Source: Carallia brachiata
Taxonomy: Eukaryota > Streptophyta > Magnoliopsida > Malpighiales > Rhizophoraceae
Reading direction: 5' to 3'
DNA: 64,000 nucleotides
NCBI GenBank assembly: GCA_021464245.1
Contig: JADCRB010000043.1
Coordinates: 5,202,794 to 5,266,793 of the forward strand
How positions within the stretch are numbered: position 1 is the stretch's first letter; each line of letters starts with the position of its first letter. A program made the translations under genes and the position numbers. Positions 24,229 to 35,771 of the stretch are shown here, in pieces. A model generated the notes under the pieces. That model ran no database searches, was not told where the DNA came from, and saw only the letters and a program-made list of their open reading frames with translations.

Positions 24229-26762
24229 CCATTTTTTACTCTCGCTTTCCTATCATGGGGACCCAGTTTACATAAGAGCTTGATTACATGACTAAACTAA
24301 AAAATTATTTGAATAGTTTTTATATTATAATAATCAATATATTTTATATAATTGTACTAAAAAATGTGAATAAAAAAATATATAGTAATATTTTTTTTAT
24401 AATTAATTATTGTAATTATACAAAATATGTTGACTGTTGTAGTTTAAATATTGTATGGATAACTTTTTATTTGATCCTAAAAATTTATTGTTCATATAAA
24501 AGGTGGTTGCTTTACTGATTGTAATAGAACACTAGAGGAAATAATCTATTGGATACCAAGTGCAAGGGCAGCAAAATTTGACATGAACCAAATAATTCTA
24601 ACAAATCAAAATGCAAAATCTTGGGCACATCCATCCTTCTTCAGTTGCGGTTAAACTCTTGAACTTTGATGATCTTCAAGTGTGACATGAAGCAATTAAA
24701 AAACATAATGGATCCAATACACAATTACTTGTTTCATGAATTGCAGGAAAGTAGATGCCCTACCAAAAGAGAATTCTATCTTAATATCTAACTTACATAA
24801 CAAAGTGCAAAAATTTTATTGAAATTTTCAAATTAATGTTTAAGTTTGTTAAACTAAAAGTAATAATTTAACTTTCACGATAAAACTTAAGATAATTAAC
24901 TATGAATCTTGTTTACATAGTTTAAACAACATAGTGACACCACTACACTTGAGATCAATTCGAAATTTCATTTTATTTTTACCTGGATGAACTAATTTAA
25001 TTATTAATTTAAAAATAGGTAGATCATTCTCCTTAAGTAACAAAGTAGTTTTAGTGTATAAATCATGCTATAAATCAAAGTGATCACTTGATGTACTAAA
25101 AGAGAGGTATGCATATGCATGGCATTGTTAATTGTTCGATAAAAGTAGAGTTAATTAACAAGAAAGTCTTTTGGATTTAAGTGGATACAAAGAGATTTTA
25201 TTTTATATGTAACAAATTTGATACAATGCGAATAACATTTTATACAAAATAAACAGAATTTTATAGTAATAGATGGATAATTCATGTAAAATCTATTTAC
25301 ATCATATAAAATGTAAGGTTTTAATAATTGAATCAGTCCTTCAACCGAGAATGTCAGACTTTCAAGGTTTAACTAGTCGAATAAGTTTAACGGAGATCGA
25401 ACAAGTAAAATTGATATTTAATATTAAACGTACATTGATATTAGTATAAAAAAATAAAAATAACAATTAAATATAATATATTTGGTCTAATCATTTTCAA
25501 TGATTTTATTTTTAATTTTTTATGACAAAAAAATTATATAAGGACCTGATTATATTAATTTTATAGATTCAATGACTAGAGTAAAAATTTAGATAAAATT
25601 TATGATTTGATTATAGTTTTGAATGAAATTCAGGACTCACTTATAATCTAAAAACAATTTGATGTCCAATTGTAATTTTTAGTTGTTAAAGTGAAAATCG
25701 GTCCAACCAAATTGGAATGATTTTTAGCCGGTTTTTCCCATTTATATTTGTTCTAATTTTTAGTGTTTAGTCGAATTCACAATTGAATCAATCCAACTAA
25801 TCGATCTAATTCATTTCAAAAGCACTGATAAAATGCTATTAGTATGCTGCAAAATGATGTGTATAAGAGAGTGTTAATATATAAAAATATCATAAATTTC
25901 ATTAAAAATAATATATCTAGCAATAATTTATTTATTTTTAAATATTTTTGTAATAAATTTAACACGTAATGATTTTATATAAAGAGAATCTGTCAGTTTT
26001 CATTACAGATTTATAAAATATGACTATTTTAATAATATGATAATAATATAAATTAATGGCACATCACCAAAACAGACAAATTCTATTTAAAAAATTTTAT
26101 AATATTTTAGATTTGTTAAAAAAAAATGAGTAAACTATTACTTTTTAAAATTAATATTAAATTTATTATTTTAAATAAAATTAATAATATTTTTATATAT
26201 TAACCTAATATAAAACGTTTGTGTTTTTTAACTCAAGTCATCAAGAATGTGTGTTCCCACAGTCGGCATCTTTTTAAAAATTCAAAATTGGAATTAAGCA
26301 ACGACAACTTAGACCAAATCGCATACATATAACATGAAAAAAATTTAGCATTCATACTTTAGTAGTTATATTTTGTATATATATTGTGATAAATTTATTC
26401 ATTTTTATAATAAAATTAATAAAATATAATATAAAAAAATTAACATATAATTTTTTATTATAAAAATAATAAATATTATTATAAAAATAATTAAATTTGT
26501 TATAAAAAAATATATTTATATATATATATATATTATCTGTATATGAGAGCGTGTATGTAAAACTGAAGTTTTATAACATTTGAGGGTAACTTTGAGATTT
26601 TGTGCTAAATGTTTTTTTTCTTGATACTTTGATTTTTATATAATCCGATACACTGCCAATCACGCACCGCCACCGGGCTCTCTCTCCCCCCCCAGTAGAC
26701 ACGCGCCACACGCGCACACTAGGAAATCGAAACCGGCAATTTGACGAAACCCCTAAATTCTG

Positions 26763-26835
26763 ATGGTTCTGCGAAACCCTAAACTGGCAGATGCAATCGG
26801 CGATTGAACGGAGATGCAATCGGAGAAACTTTTAG
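26763..26835 (+). promoter_or_regulatory. Two short upstream ORFs before the PCFS4-like start
   Basis: A 15-codon frame (26763-26807) and a second 15-codon frame (26791-26835) precede the main ATG at 26814. The second overlaps the main start in another frame. The second ATG and the main ATG sit in a duplicated AGATGCAATCGG word. If transcription starts upstream, both would lower or tune translation of the main frame. Confidence 0.5.
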
Positions 26836-29800
26836 TGTCCCGAGAAAACAACCCTAGGCACGTCTCCTACGCCGCCAAGCCCATGCCCAATGAGCTGCCC
26901 CCGCTGCCGCCGCCGCAACAGAAGCTGCCGACGACGTCGCCGATGCTCGACAGGTTCAGGGCCCTGTTGAAGCAGCGGGAAGAGGAGTCTAGGGTTCCCG
27001 GAGACGACAACAACGTCGACGACGACACTCCGCAGCAGCTGTCGGCTCTGAGCAGCGGCGAGGTCGTGCATCTCTACGAGTTAATGCTCGCCGAATTGAC
27101 TTTCAATTCCAAGCCTGTTATTACCGACTTGACAATTATTGCCGGGGAACAGCGCGAGCACGCCGAGGGCATTGCCGATGCCATCTGCGCAAGGATTGTC
27201 GAGGTTGTTTGTTTCTGTTGTTGTAGGGTTTTTGCAATTATTGGTTTTAGGGTTTAGAAATTTGTCTAATTGGTAGATTTGATTAATTTTTTGAATTCCC
27301 CTTATCAAAAGATCAGATTTTTCTTTTGAAACAATATTGTTTTCTGAATGTTGGTTGAATTTATGTTTGGTTTATCTTTATTTCTATAGGTTCCAGTCGA
27401 TCAAAAGCTGCCTTCATTGTATCTTTTAGACAGTATTGTCAAAAATATTGGCCGAGAATATGTTAGATACTTCTCTTCTCGTTTGCCCGAGGTGAGTGAC
27501 TGTATTACGAAGGATTATCAGTTTTAGCCAATCTAGCTTTCAACTTGCTGCCGTGTTCTTGTGACATTTTGAGTTAATTGCTTGTCCAGGTTTTTGGTGA
27601 GGCATACAGACAAGTCCATCCTAGCATGTACCCTTCAATGCGTCATCTCTTTGGCACATGGTCCACAGTGTTTCCCCCTTCTGTGCTTTCTAAGATTGAG
27701 ACTGAGCTGCAGCTCTCTCCGCAGGCATCGGGCTTGAATTCCCTGAGGCCTTCTGAGTCGATTAGACCTACTCATGGCATACATGTCAATCCAAAGTACT
27801 TGCGCCAGCTAGAACATTCAACTGCAGACAATGTAAAGTCTTCTTTATGTCTTTGTGTTTGTGTTAAGGGCTAATGGTTTAGACCAGACCCCTGTAGGTG
27901 AAGTTTTGAGGTTGTTATCTGATTTTTTTTTTCTTTTTTTCTATCAAATTGTGTGCATCAGTTCACATGCTGCGCGTTGTGTTAACAACTGCTTATGACT
28001 TTTTACTAGCTTGGATTGATTTACATACCACATTGTAATGAGGGATATTTTGGTGTCAGTTTTCTAATCTTAGTAGTTTGTGAGCTCCGGAAAATTTCAC
28101 CTTCTATCATGTCTGTAGCATGGTGCAAGCTGTTGTAACCTATGCAGTATTATCATCTTTCTTTATTGTCCTTGTTAGGAAAATAGGATTTTGGATGGGA
28201 GTTAATGTTTGATGGCAATTATTGTGGTATTGAAAGTTTCGAGAATATAAGTTTTATGTTCAAACGAGGATTCGGGCAAAAAATATTGAATAAATGGCCG
28301 GAATGGGTACAATAGAAAGAAAATTGTCAGCAACACACTCACATGGTGAAAGAATTACTAGCATTATGTCACTGGAACCATCTTATCATGTCAATAGGCT
28401 AGGCGAAAGAAAGCATCAAGTCTACAGAGAAAAAAGAAAATAAGGAAAAAAAAAAAAGAAGGAAGCTGAGCATTATCATCATGGGATTGAAAAATCCTCA
28501 AATAGAGACTCCTATGGTACTAATCCTAACAAAGATTGGACTCCTAAACTAAAAAGTTTGTTGGACTAAAAAACTTAATCAACCTCTGTATAGGATAAGT
28601 AATCTGACTTGTAATTGGACTCCTCGAAGAAATTTAATACATTAAAGTCTTCCTTGAACAGTGCCCGTGAACAGTAGTAGTATCTTAAATAAAATATATA
28701 ACACCAGGATGAAATTTAGTTCCTGATTCTAAGCTCCTTGTTTATTTGAACTTGCTATTTATTGAGCCTTTTGATATATGCATCACTGCCTTCCATGCTC
28801 ACATACACCAAACATTCTGTTGATTTAGTTAGATACAAGGCACATGATTCTCATCCTGGAGAGGTTACATTCTCACAGGTTGGAACCCAAAGACTAAACA
28901 CAACCGCAGAGGTGGGCCGTACGTTGTTTGCACCTGGGGCCAATAGGCCTCTTCCATCATCAACATCCAGGCTTGTTAGACCCTTGTCGCCTGCAAGAAC
29001 TGGTGCAGAGAGGCCCCTGGCTCCAGAAATTGATGATTTGGCACCAGGGATTTCTCCTCGAAGGTTCATTGAAGGGGCTTCGCCATCTCATGCTGTATTT
29101 GATTATGGACCTGGCAGAGCCTTTGGGAAAGATGAGGAGACAGGTGAATGGAGAAGGAAGCACTACTCTGATGATAACCGTAGCCGGCTCGAAGCCTCAA
29201 TTCCATATAGTCTTAGCAATGGACATGACCTTGACAGGCCGAGAGCCCTAATAGACGCATATGGGGATGACAGAGGGAAAAGAATTCCAAGGGGTAAACC
29301 TATGCATGTCGAACATTTAGATGTAAAAGGCATGGGCAGTAAGATGGCTTCAAGGTCATGGCAGAACACTGAAGAGGAGGAATTTGATTGGGAAGACATG
29401 AGCCCTACTTTAATAGACCGCAGCAGGAATACTGATTTCCTTACTTCATCTATTTCATCTCATGGAAGCAGTAGGCCAAGGCCTGTATTTGAGAGGGTAA
29501 GTGCTGCATAAGTGTAATTTGATGTTAGAAACAAGCATTCTAGTCATGGGGCTTTCCATATTATTGGTCAAGATCTAAATTCTGGGCATATGCTTCCTCA
29601 ACTTTTCTTTGCTGCATCTCTTATTGTTAAAGCTATAGATGCTCTTTTTGTATGCAGAGGCCATCTTTCTCGGTAATATAGTGTTTCTCTATTGATCATC
29701 AGTGGTGGTCACTGATATTTAATGTTATAGAAGTCTAACTCGAGATTTACTCTTAAAAAAAAAAAAAAAATCTCCATCTTTGTCCTTCCTGCTTGTTTGG

Positions 29801-32138
29801 CCTTGTTTTTTATCACTAGAGCAAATTTTATGCATTCTCTGGAATTTATTGATCTTTGTACGGTTGATTAGCTTTTTCAGTGTATATTGGGTGGGAAGAG
29901 AATCTGGACTGTATCCATAGTTGTTTGATGATTTTGTATTCTGTAATTTGTCTGGAGTGTATAATGGGGTGGGACAAGGATTGGCTTGGATCCTTATGCA
30001 ATACCATCTGTTCAGTGTTATTTTGTGTTCTATATATTTTCTAACTTTTTTTTCTTTTTTTCAATTTTTGCTTTCATAATATATGTTAATAAGAAAATAA
30101 AACGTGAAACATCTATCGCCTATTCAAGAATGTTAATGCTTTTTGTGCAGCCCGTACATGGATTGAAAGGCAAGGTAAGTGGATTTCCATCTGAGGGAAA
30201 TCAGATTGCAATTTCTCGCTATCCTCAAGAAGCTTGGGGTTCAACACATCACTTGCCTCAATCAGCAATTCTCCCACGTGTTAATGGAAGACGAAGGGAT
30301 CTCCAGATTCCATTATCTGCAAGCAGCATAACCTCTAATGCAGAGGCTTTGATTCCTAGTGTGGAAAAAATTCCAGATGCTGATGCACAGCCAATCAGGC
30401 CTCCAACTGTATTGCCATTATCATCTAGGTTGTGGCCTCCTCCAAATGTGACTAAGTCGTTCCCACCTCCTATTCACCCTATTTTAATGCCACAGAAAGA
30501 AACCACAATTCAGCTTGATCAAATACATGCTGATAATGCTGTCTCAAATCAGGGTTTGCACAAGTCTGCTGTTATTTTTGAACAACAGCTAAGTAGTTTG
30601 GAAGGTAAGGAGCTCAGTTTGCTGAAGCAACCGTCATTACCTAATCAAAATGATGCTTTGAATCAGCGGAACGTAGCACAGGTTAATCTTATTCGGTCAC
30701 AATTTCCTCCATTTCATGATCCTGGAGAAAGATTTCCCTCGTCTGTGACGTCCTCAGTACCACCTTACCCACTAGCACCTCCTTTGAGTCATGGTTATGG
30801 TGGACGAGGGCTTAGACCTGGCATAAGTATGGTTCCTTCGAATGCTGTACCTGCAGTACAGTTGCCTTTATCTGTCAACAATTTCCCAAACGCATTGCAT
30901 CCGATGGTGGGGATCAGGGCACCTCTGCCCCCTGGCCCTCCTCCTGCTTCACAAATGTTGCCCATTCCTCAGAGTGATTGTCCAGTTGGCCCTAACCAGC
31001 AACCTGTCGGTCCATTCTCAGGCTTAATAAATTCTCTCATGGCTCAAGGTTTCATCTCGTTGTCAAAGCAAACATCTTTACAGGTACATGTTTTGAGTGA
31101 AGTCTCTCTCTGTTTTTTTTTTTTTTTTTAATTTTGCATGGCTAAACTAAATAAAGAACTGGTTTTTCATATATGGGGCTTAATATGTAGGATTCTATTG
31201 GACTTGAGTTTAATGCCGACCTTCTTAAGGTGCGCCATGAATCTGCAACAAGTGCCTTGTATGCTGACCTCCCAAGACAGTGCACAACATGTGGCCTTCG
31301 ATTTAAGTGTCAGGAAGAGCATAGTAGTCATATGGATTGGCATGTTACTAAGAATCGAATGTCCAAGAATCGCAAGCAGAAGCCTTCTCGCAAGTGGTTT
31401 GTAAGTGCAAGTATGTGGCTCAGCGGTGCAGAAGCATTGGGATCTGAGGCTGTGCCTGGCTTTTTACCCACCGAGACTGTTGTAGAGAAGAAAGATGATG
31501 AAGAAATGGCTGTTCCTGCTGAAGAAGAGCAGACAGCTTGTGCATTGTGTGGAGAGCCCTTTGATGATTTCTACAGTGATGAAACCGAGGAATGGATGTA
31601 TAAAGGGGCTGTTTACCTTAATGCTCCCAGTGGAGCAACACTAGGCATGGATAGGTCTCAGCTTGGTCCTATAGTGCATGCTAAATGCAGGTCCGATTCT
31701 AGTGTGGCTCCCCTTGAAAATTTTGGACTCACTGAAGGGGTATGCATTTTTGTTCCAATCAAATTCTGCTCTTAGAAGTAGACAATCTGGCTGAGTTATT
31801 ACCATTAATGCATTCTTATTCCAAGCACATACTGGTTTTAGCATAATGCTCCTGCCAGGGTTCTTTCCAACATAACATAGAGTTAACCATGTGCCAACCT
31901 GATGTATGCATTATATTTTGGACTATTGGCCTACTCTTTTGTTTTCAGAGCCTACTCATTGGTCTTCAGAACCCAATGTTGTGACTTAATTATTCTCATC
32001 CATGCACAAATCTTTGCATTACGCTGGAGATTTGTAGCTACACTTTCTTTATTACCAACTTATGTGTTGTACATGTTTTTTGATTGTCTGCAGGGCAACA
32101 CCGACGATGGTAATCAAAGAAAAAGACTGAGGAGTTAG
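26814..32138 (+). CDS. PCFS4: PCFS4/Pcf11-like pre-mRNA cleavage and polyadenylation factor
   Basis: This gene encodes a nuclear factor that binds the RNA polymerase II C-terminal domain and acts in 3'-end cleavage and transcription termination. In Arabidopsis, PCFS4 promotes alternative polyadenylation of FCA. Seven exons join in phase 0: 26814-27203, 27390-27491, 27590-27832, 28840-29496, 30151-31083, 31191-31739 and 32094-32138, giving about 972 residues. The N-terminal CTD-interacting domain spans about residues 60-210 ([20 protein letters not shown], then [22 protein letters not shown], then [17 protein letters not shown]). The middle is proline-rich and probably disordered. Exon 6 holds the C2H2 finger [21 protein letters not shown], the near-invariant [18 protein letters not shown] and a second zinc site (CALC...HAKC). 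The tail is QRKRLRS, which suits a nuclear signal. The exon 3/4 join rests on an ACAAG|GCA acceptor and is the least certain. The start codon is the first long-frame ATG; two uORFs precede it. Confidence 0.9.
27954..28803. other. Segment of PCFS4 intron 3 absent from the duplicate copy
   Basis: In the second copy, ATCAAATTGT (aligned to about 27953) joins almost directly to ACACCAAACGTTCTG (aligned to 28804). These 850 bp are therefore an insertion here or a deletion there. The segment has no gene; it contains AAATCCTCAAATAGAGACTCC and similar anonymous sequence. Confidence 0.55.
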
Positions 32139-35100
32139 CTTCACAAGATCGGCTTTTGAGTCTTCTGTAACTTAATTTGAGTTTTTCTTTGTAGTTTATG
32201 CTGTTACATTCACAGTAGTGTTGGAGCTTGCCATATCTTGGCTTCATGATGCAATCATGTACGTGTATAGTTGGATTTGTACCATGCATATCATTTTGCA
32301 GCAAAAGGTCTAAATTTTCAGTCCTTCTGGTGGAACTCTCATCTTTTTCTATCAAAACATCCGGAAGGATATTTAGGGCCATTTTCGTTTAAGTTTCTAA
32401 TGGTTTTTGACCTTTTGTTAGGTTTTCAAAGATTGGTAAAAGAGTGTGGTAAGGGTAATGATAGTTTTTCTATTCTGAAAAGAACTGGGTCGGACTAATA
32501 TGAATTTGGAGTCATGTTGAAGGAGCTTCTGCTACATACATGTTGTTTTGCTATTTGTTCACATTCTGCAGGGAGGTGGAAGCCACAAACAAATTCCGTA
32601 GGAGGCCCGATAGCTCGTTTCTCCTCCAACCGGGAAGATTGGTGACGGCAGAAGCACAATAACGATCACCCCCCTGCTCCCCAACACACCCCTTCCTTTC
32701 ATCAAATCGAACTGTTGATCTTGTTGGTTATGATCTAGAAAAATGTTATTTTTCAGTTGCTTAGAACTTGTTTTATTCGGAGAGTGGTTTCTATCAATAA
32801 TAGCACACTATTCTTGTTCTTCCTTTCATGATTGTGTTTTGTCTTTATGGCTTTATTTTCCCAGCTGTTTGTATTGGTTTGGATCTCTTATTTACGTGTA
32901 TTGTAGTATTTTGGAAACGACTGAAGAGCTGGTTTGGTTGGCAAAGCATGTGATTTTCACTTTGTTGATCAAGATTCAATTTTTGGAGACAGGTCCAAGA
33001 GGGGTGAACCATTGTTTATGAACATAAATAGCTGTTGTTACAACAGAGGACAATTGCTGTTTGGGTTTCTCTGTCACCTTTGGCCTCTGGGTGCGGAAGG
33101 GGATAATTCCAAAATTGGTCCTCCAACTTTCTATTATTATTATTATTTCTAAACTTCAGTCGTTCGAATTCTATTGCTCTTGAGTTCTCTAACATATTAA
33201 ATTCTACCAATTAAGTCCGTATCACCAAACATAATGTTTGTAGAACCAAACATGCCATGGTTGGCTCTTTAAAATCGCAAAAAGGAAAAAAAAAATCTGA
33301 AAACCAGAGTAAAACGAAGGAACATGGAGGTTTCAGTTTGATTAAAGTAGTTTGATTAAAGCGGTTGAGGTTATGTGTCTCATAATGTAAGCAGGAGTTC
33401 TATTGCTTATATCTTTACTTTTTTTATTCTCAACGTCTTAACTATTAGCTACAGCAAAAAAAAAAAAAAAACGATCGGTGATGGGTTTCTATTCTTTCCT
33501 TTTATTTTTTAACAAAAATCATCAATTTTATATAGAATAATAAATTTAGTATAAATTTTAAAAATTAACAATTTATTTCTCTTATAATTTTTCTGTAATA
33601 AATTTAATATATCATGATATCTTATGGACGGAATTTATCAGTCATAATACACGTATGATCATCACGTTATCAAGACAAATAAATTATGTTTATTGAATAT
33701 CACAGCATATTAAGTTTGTTACAAAAAAAAAAAATTATTAGTGAATAGTTTGTTACTTTATAAAATTAATATTAAATTTATTATTACACATAAAATTCAT
33801 TTTCTTTTTTTGGTATAGTAACCGTTTCTTTTAGTTGCTCCTTTATTGCTCCTATTTTCATGGTTGTAAAAATTGGATCGAACCAGCCTATCCGACTGGT
33901 TGAATTGGTGACCGGCCGGTGGTCCGGTCCGGTTCAAGGTAAAAATTGAAGGAAATTCGAACCGGTTAGAATTGGTCAAAATCGGTAAAAATAGGTCAAA
34001 AATAGATCGGTCCAAACGGTCCAAAAAAATTTAAAAATTTTAATTCGATCCCAAATTTTGTTTAAATTATAATTTGAACTTTAAGTTTATTAAAATTTTT
34101 AATTTAATCCTAATTTTATCAAAATTTTTAATTTAATACTTAACAACATAAATAATAATATTAATCAGATAAATATAAATATTAATATTATATATTATAT
34201 ATATATATATATATTATTAAATACCGATTCGACTGATTCAATCAATTGAATTTTGACCCACTAATATTTTCAATTAGAGGTACAATTCTAATAATCTTGA
34301 TTTAACTTATTAAACCTTGTCAATCTAGTCCGTACCATCAAAAAAAGGGGTGTGTCCTCACCTCCTTTACCCCACCTAGATCACGTTGACGTGAAATATG
34401 GGGCCAATAAGAAAATGGCAATTGGAGGCGCTCAAAAAAGTTTCAGTTGACAGAAAAAAAAAATTGAATAATTTTTAATTAATCATATTAATTTTATAAT
34501 CAGCTAATTAAATTAAATAAAAATTAAAATTTTTAATTTAATTTCAGTTTCTTATATTAAAAAATTGTAATTAACTAAACCGAATTGAAATACTATTATC
34601 TATACATATATATACACATATACATAATTTTTTTTTTAATAATAAGAAAAAATATTACTAATACAACAATTATTAACAAATAAATATTAATAAAATATTA
34701 TTATATTCCAAATAATTACTTATTTATTTTTTATAATGATAGATTATAGTTTATAAGTTATAAAATTATAGTTCATTTTATTTATAGATAATGATAGTTA
34801 TAATTTTTTTAAAAGAATATGCATCAAAAATATTTTTTTTACATTTAGATTATAGTTTGAAATTTTTTTTATTAAATTTAATTAACCGAACAGTTAATAT
34901 AAATCGAATCGAAATTTTCAGTTAACCAAAATTTTAGTTCGAAAACAGTTTTTAATTTTGCATAAATTTTAGTTCAGGAATAGTTCTAGTAGTTCAGTTC
35001 AGTTAACTGAACGGTGAATACCCTTAATGTTAAGGCTGGCCCCTTTTGTAAAATATAAAGAACAGAGAGGAAAAAAAAAAAAACTCCACGAGAAAGAATG

Positions 35101-35592
35101 TAACAGATGAGTCAGCAAGATCAATTGTTCTTATGTTGAAGAAGAAAAAAAACGTAAAAATCGAAGTAAAAATCGAAGGAGATGGATGGCTTCTATGTAG
35201 TTCTGCTGTGAAAATATTTGAAGAATGACATCTTCAAATCCAACATAATAAAAGTCAAAATTACTTTACTTCTTATTAAAATTTTACATTGTCTTTAAGT
35301 ATTGACTCAAATGATGGCTGATTTTATTTGTTAAAAATAAGGTTGGAGGTTCGACGCTTACCATACTTCTCTGCTTTTTCCTCTGTATAGGTAGCCAAGA
35401 CCAAAAAAAAAAAAAATCACAGTGATAAATAGATAAATTACACGCATGTGACATGTAAAAATATATATATTTTTTGGTACAGTGACATGTACAAATATTT
35501 CCATAAGAAATGACGAGAGGGGACGAAATTGGGCCTGACTACTTAGCTTTCTTCTTGAAACGGAACCCGTAACCATTCTAGGCTGAATGCCC
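32139..35592. other. 3' flank of PCFS4-like gene; no gene seen, several indels against copy B
   Basis: The first 1.2 kb are 3' UTR and flank, closely matched at 55576-56500. Segments at about 32.42-32.81, 33.86-34.30 and 34.42-35.03 kb have no counterpart in copy B. The second of these is rich in CCGGTCCGGTT and GGTTGAATTGG words, and the third in TTCAGTTAACTGAAC words. Both types are anonymous plant repeats. An (AT)n run lies at about 34190-34214. Only short, low-complexity open frames occur. Confidence 0.55.
34419..35032. mobile_element. Non-coding insert specific to copy A
   Basis: Copy B reads AAAATGGAGGCTGGCC without interruption at 57061. Copy A is split after AAAATGG, and AGGCTGGC returns at 35033. 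The 614-bp insert is AT-rich, with GTTAACTGAAC and AACCGAATTGAA words, and has no coding content. The exact ends are ambiguous by several bases. Confidence 0.55.
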
Positions 35593-35771
35593 GGGGACTT
35601 CAATGTGGTAAAATCCTTGATGAGCGAATGGCGCGACCGGGCAGTAGATACACTTACGGCTAAAATTTGCACAATGGATACATGATCTAGCACTGGTGGA
35701 TCTCGGGTTCGTGGGCCCAAAATTCACCTGGGTTAGGGGGCGAACACCCCCAGACCAGGGTCCTAAGCCGT

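Larger units (their letters stand above)
22871..26762. other. AT-rich intergenic region, with one MITE-like element
   Basis: No gene is visible. The stretch holds the MITE-like element at 23.38-24.12 kb, a (GT)7 microsatellite at 24215-24228, long A/T tracts, and a (TA)n run at 26517-26533 about 0.3 kb before the PCFS4-like start codon. From about 26.64 kb the base composition turns GC-richer as the promoter and leader of that gene begin. Confidence 0.5.

Noticed and set aside
28851..29399. Several minus-strand open frames inside PCFS4 exon 4
   Set aside because: They are antisense shadows of a real coding exon whose sense frame carries the conserved protein.
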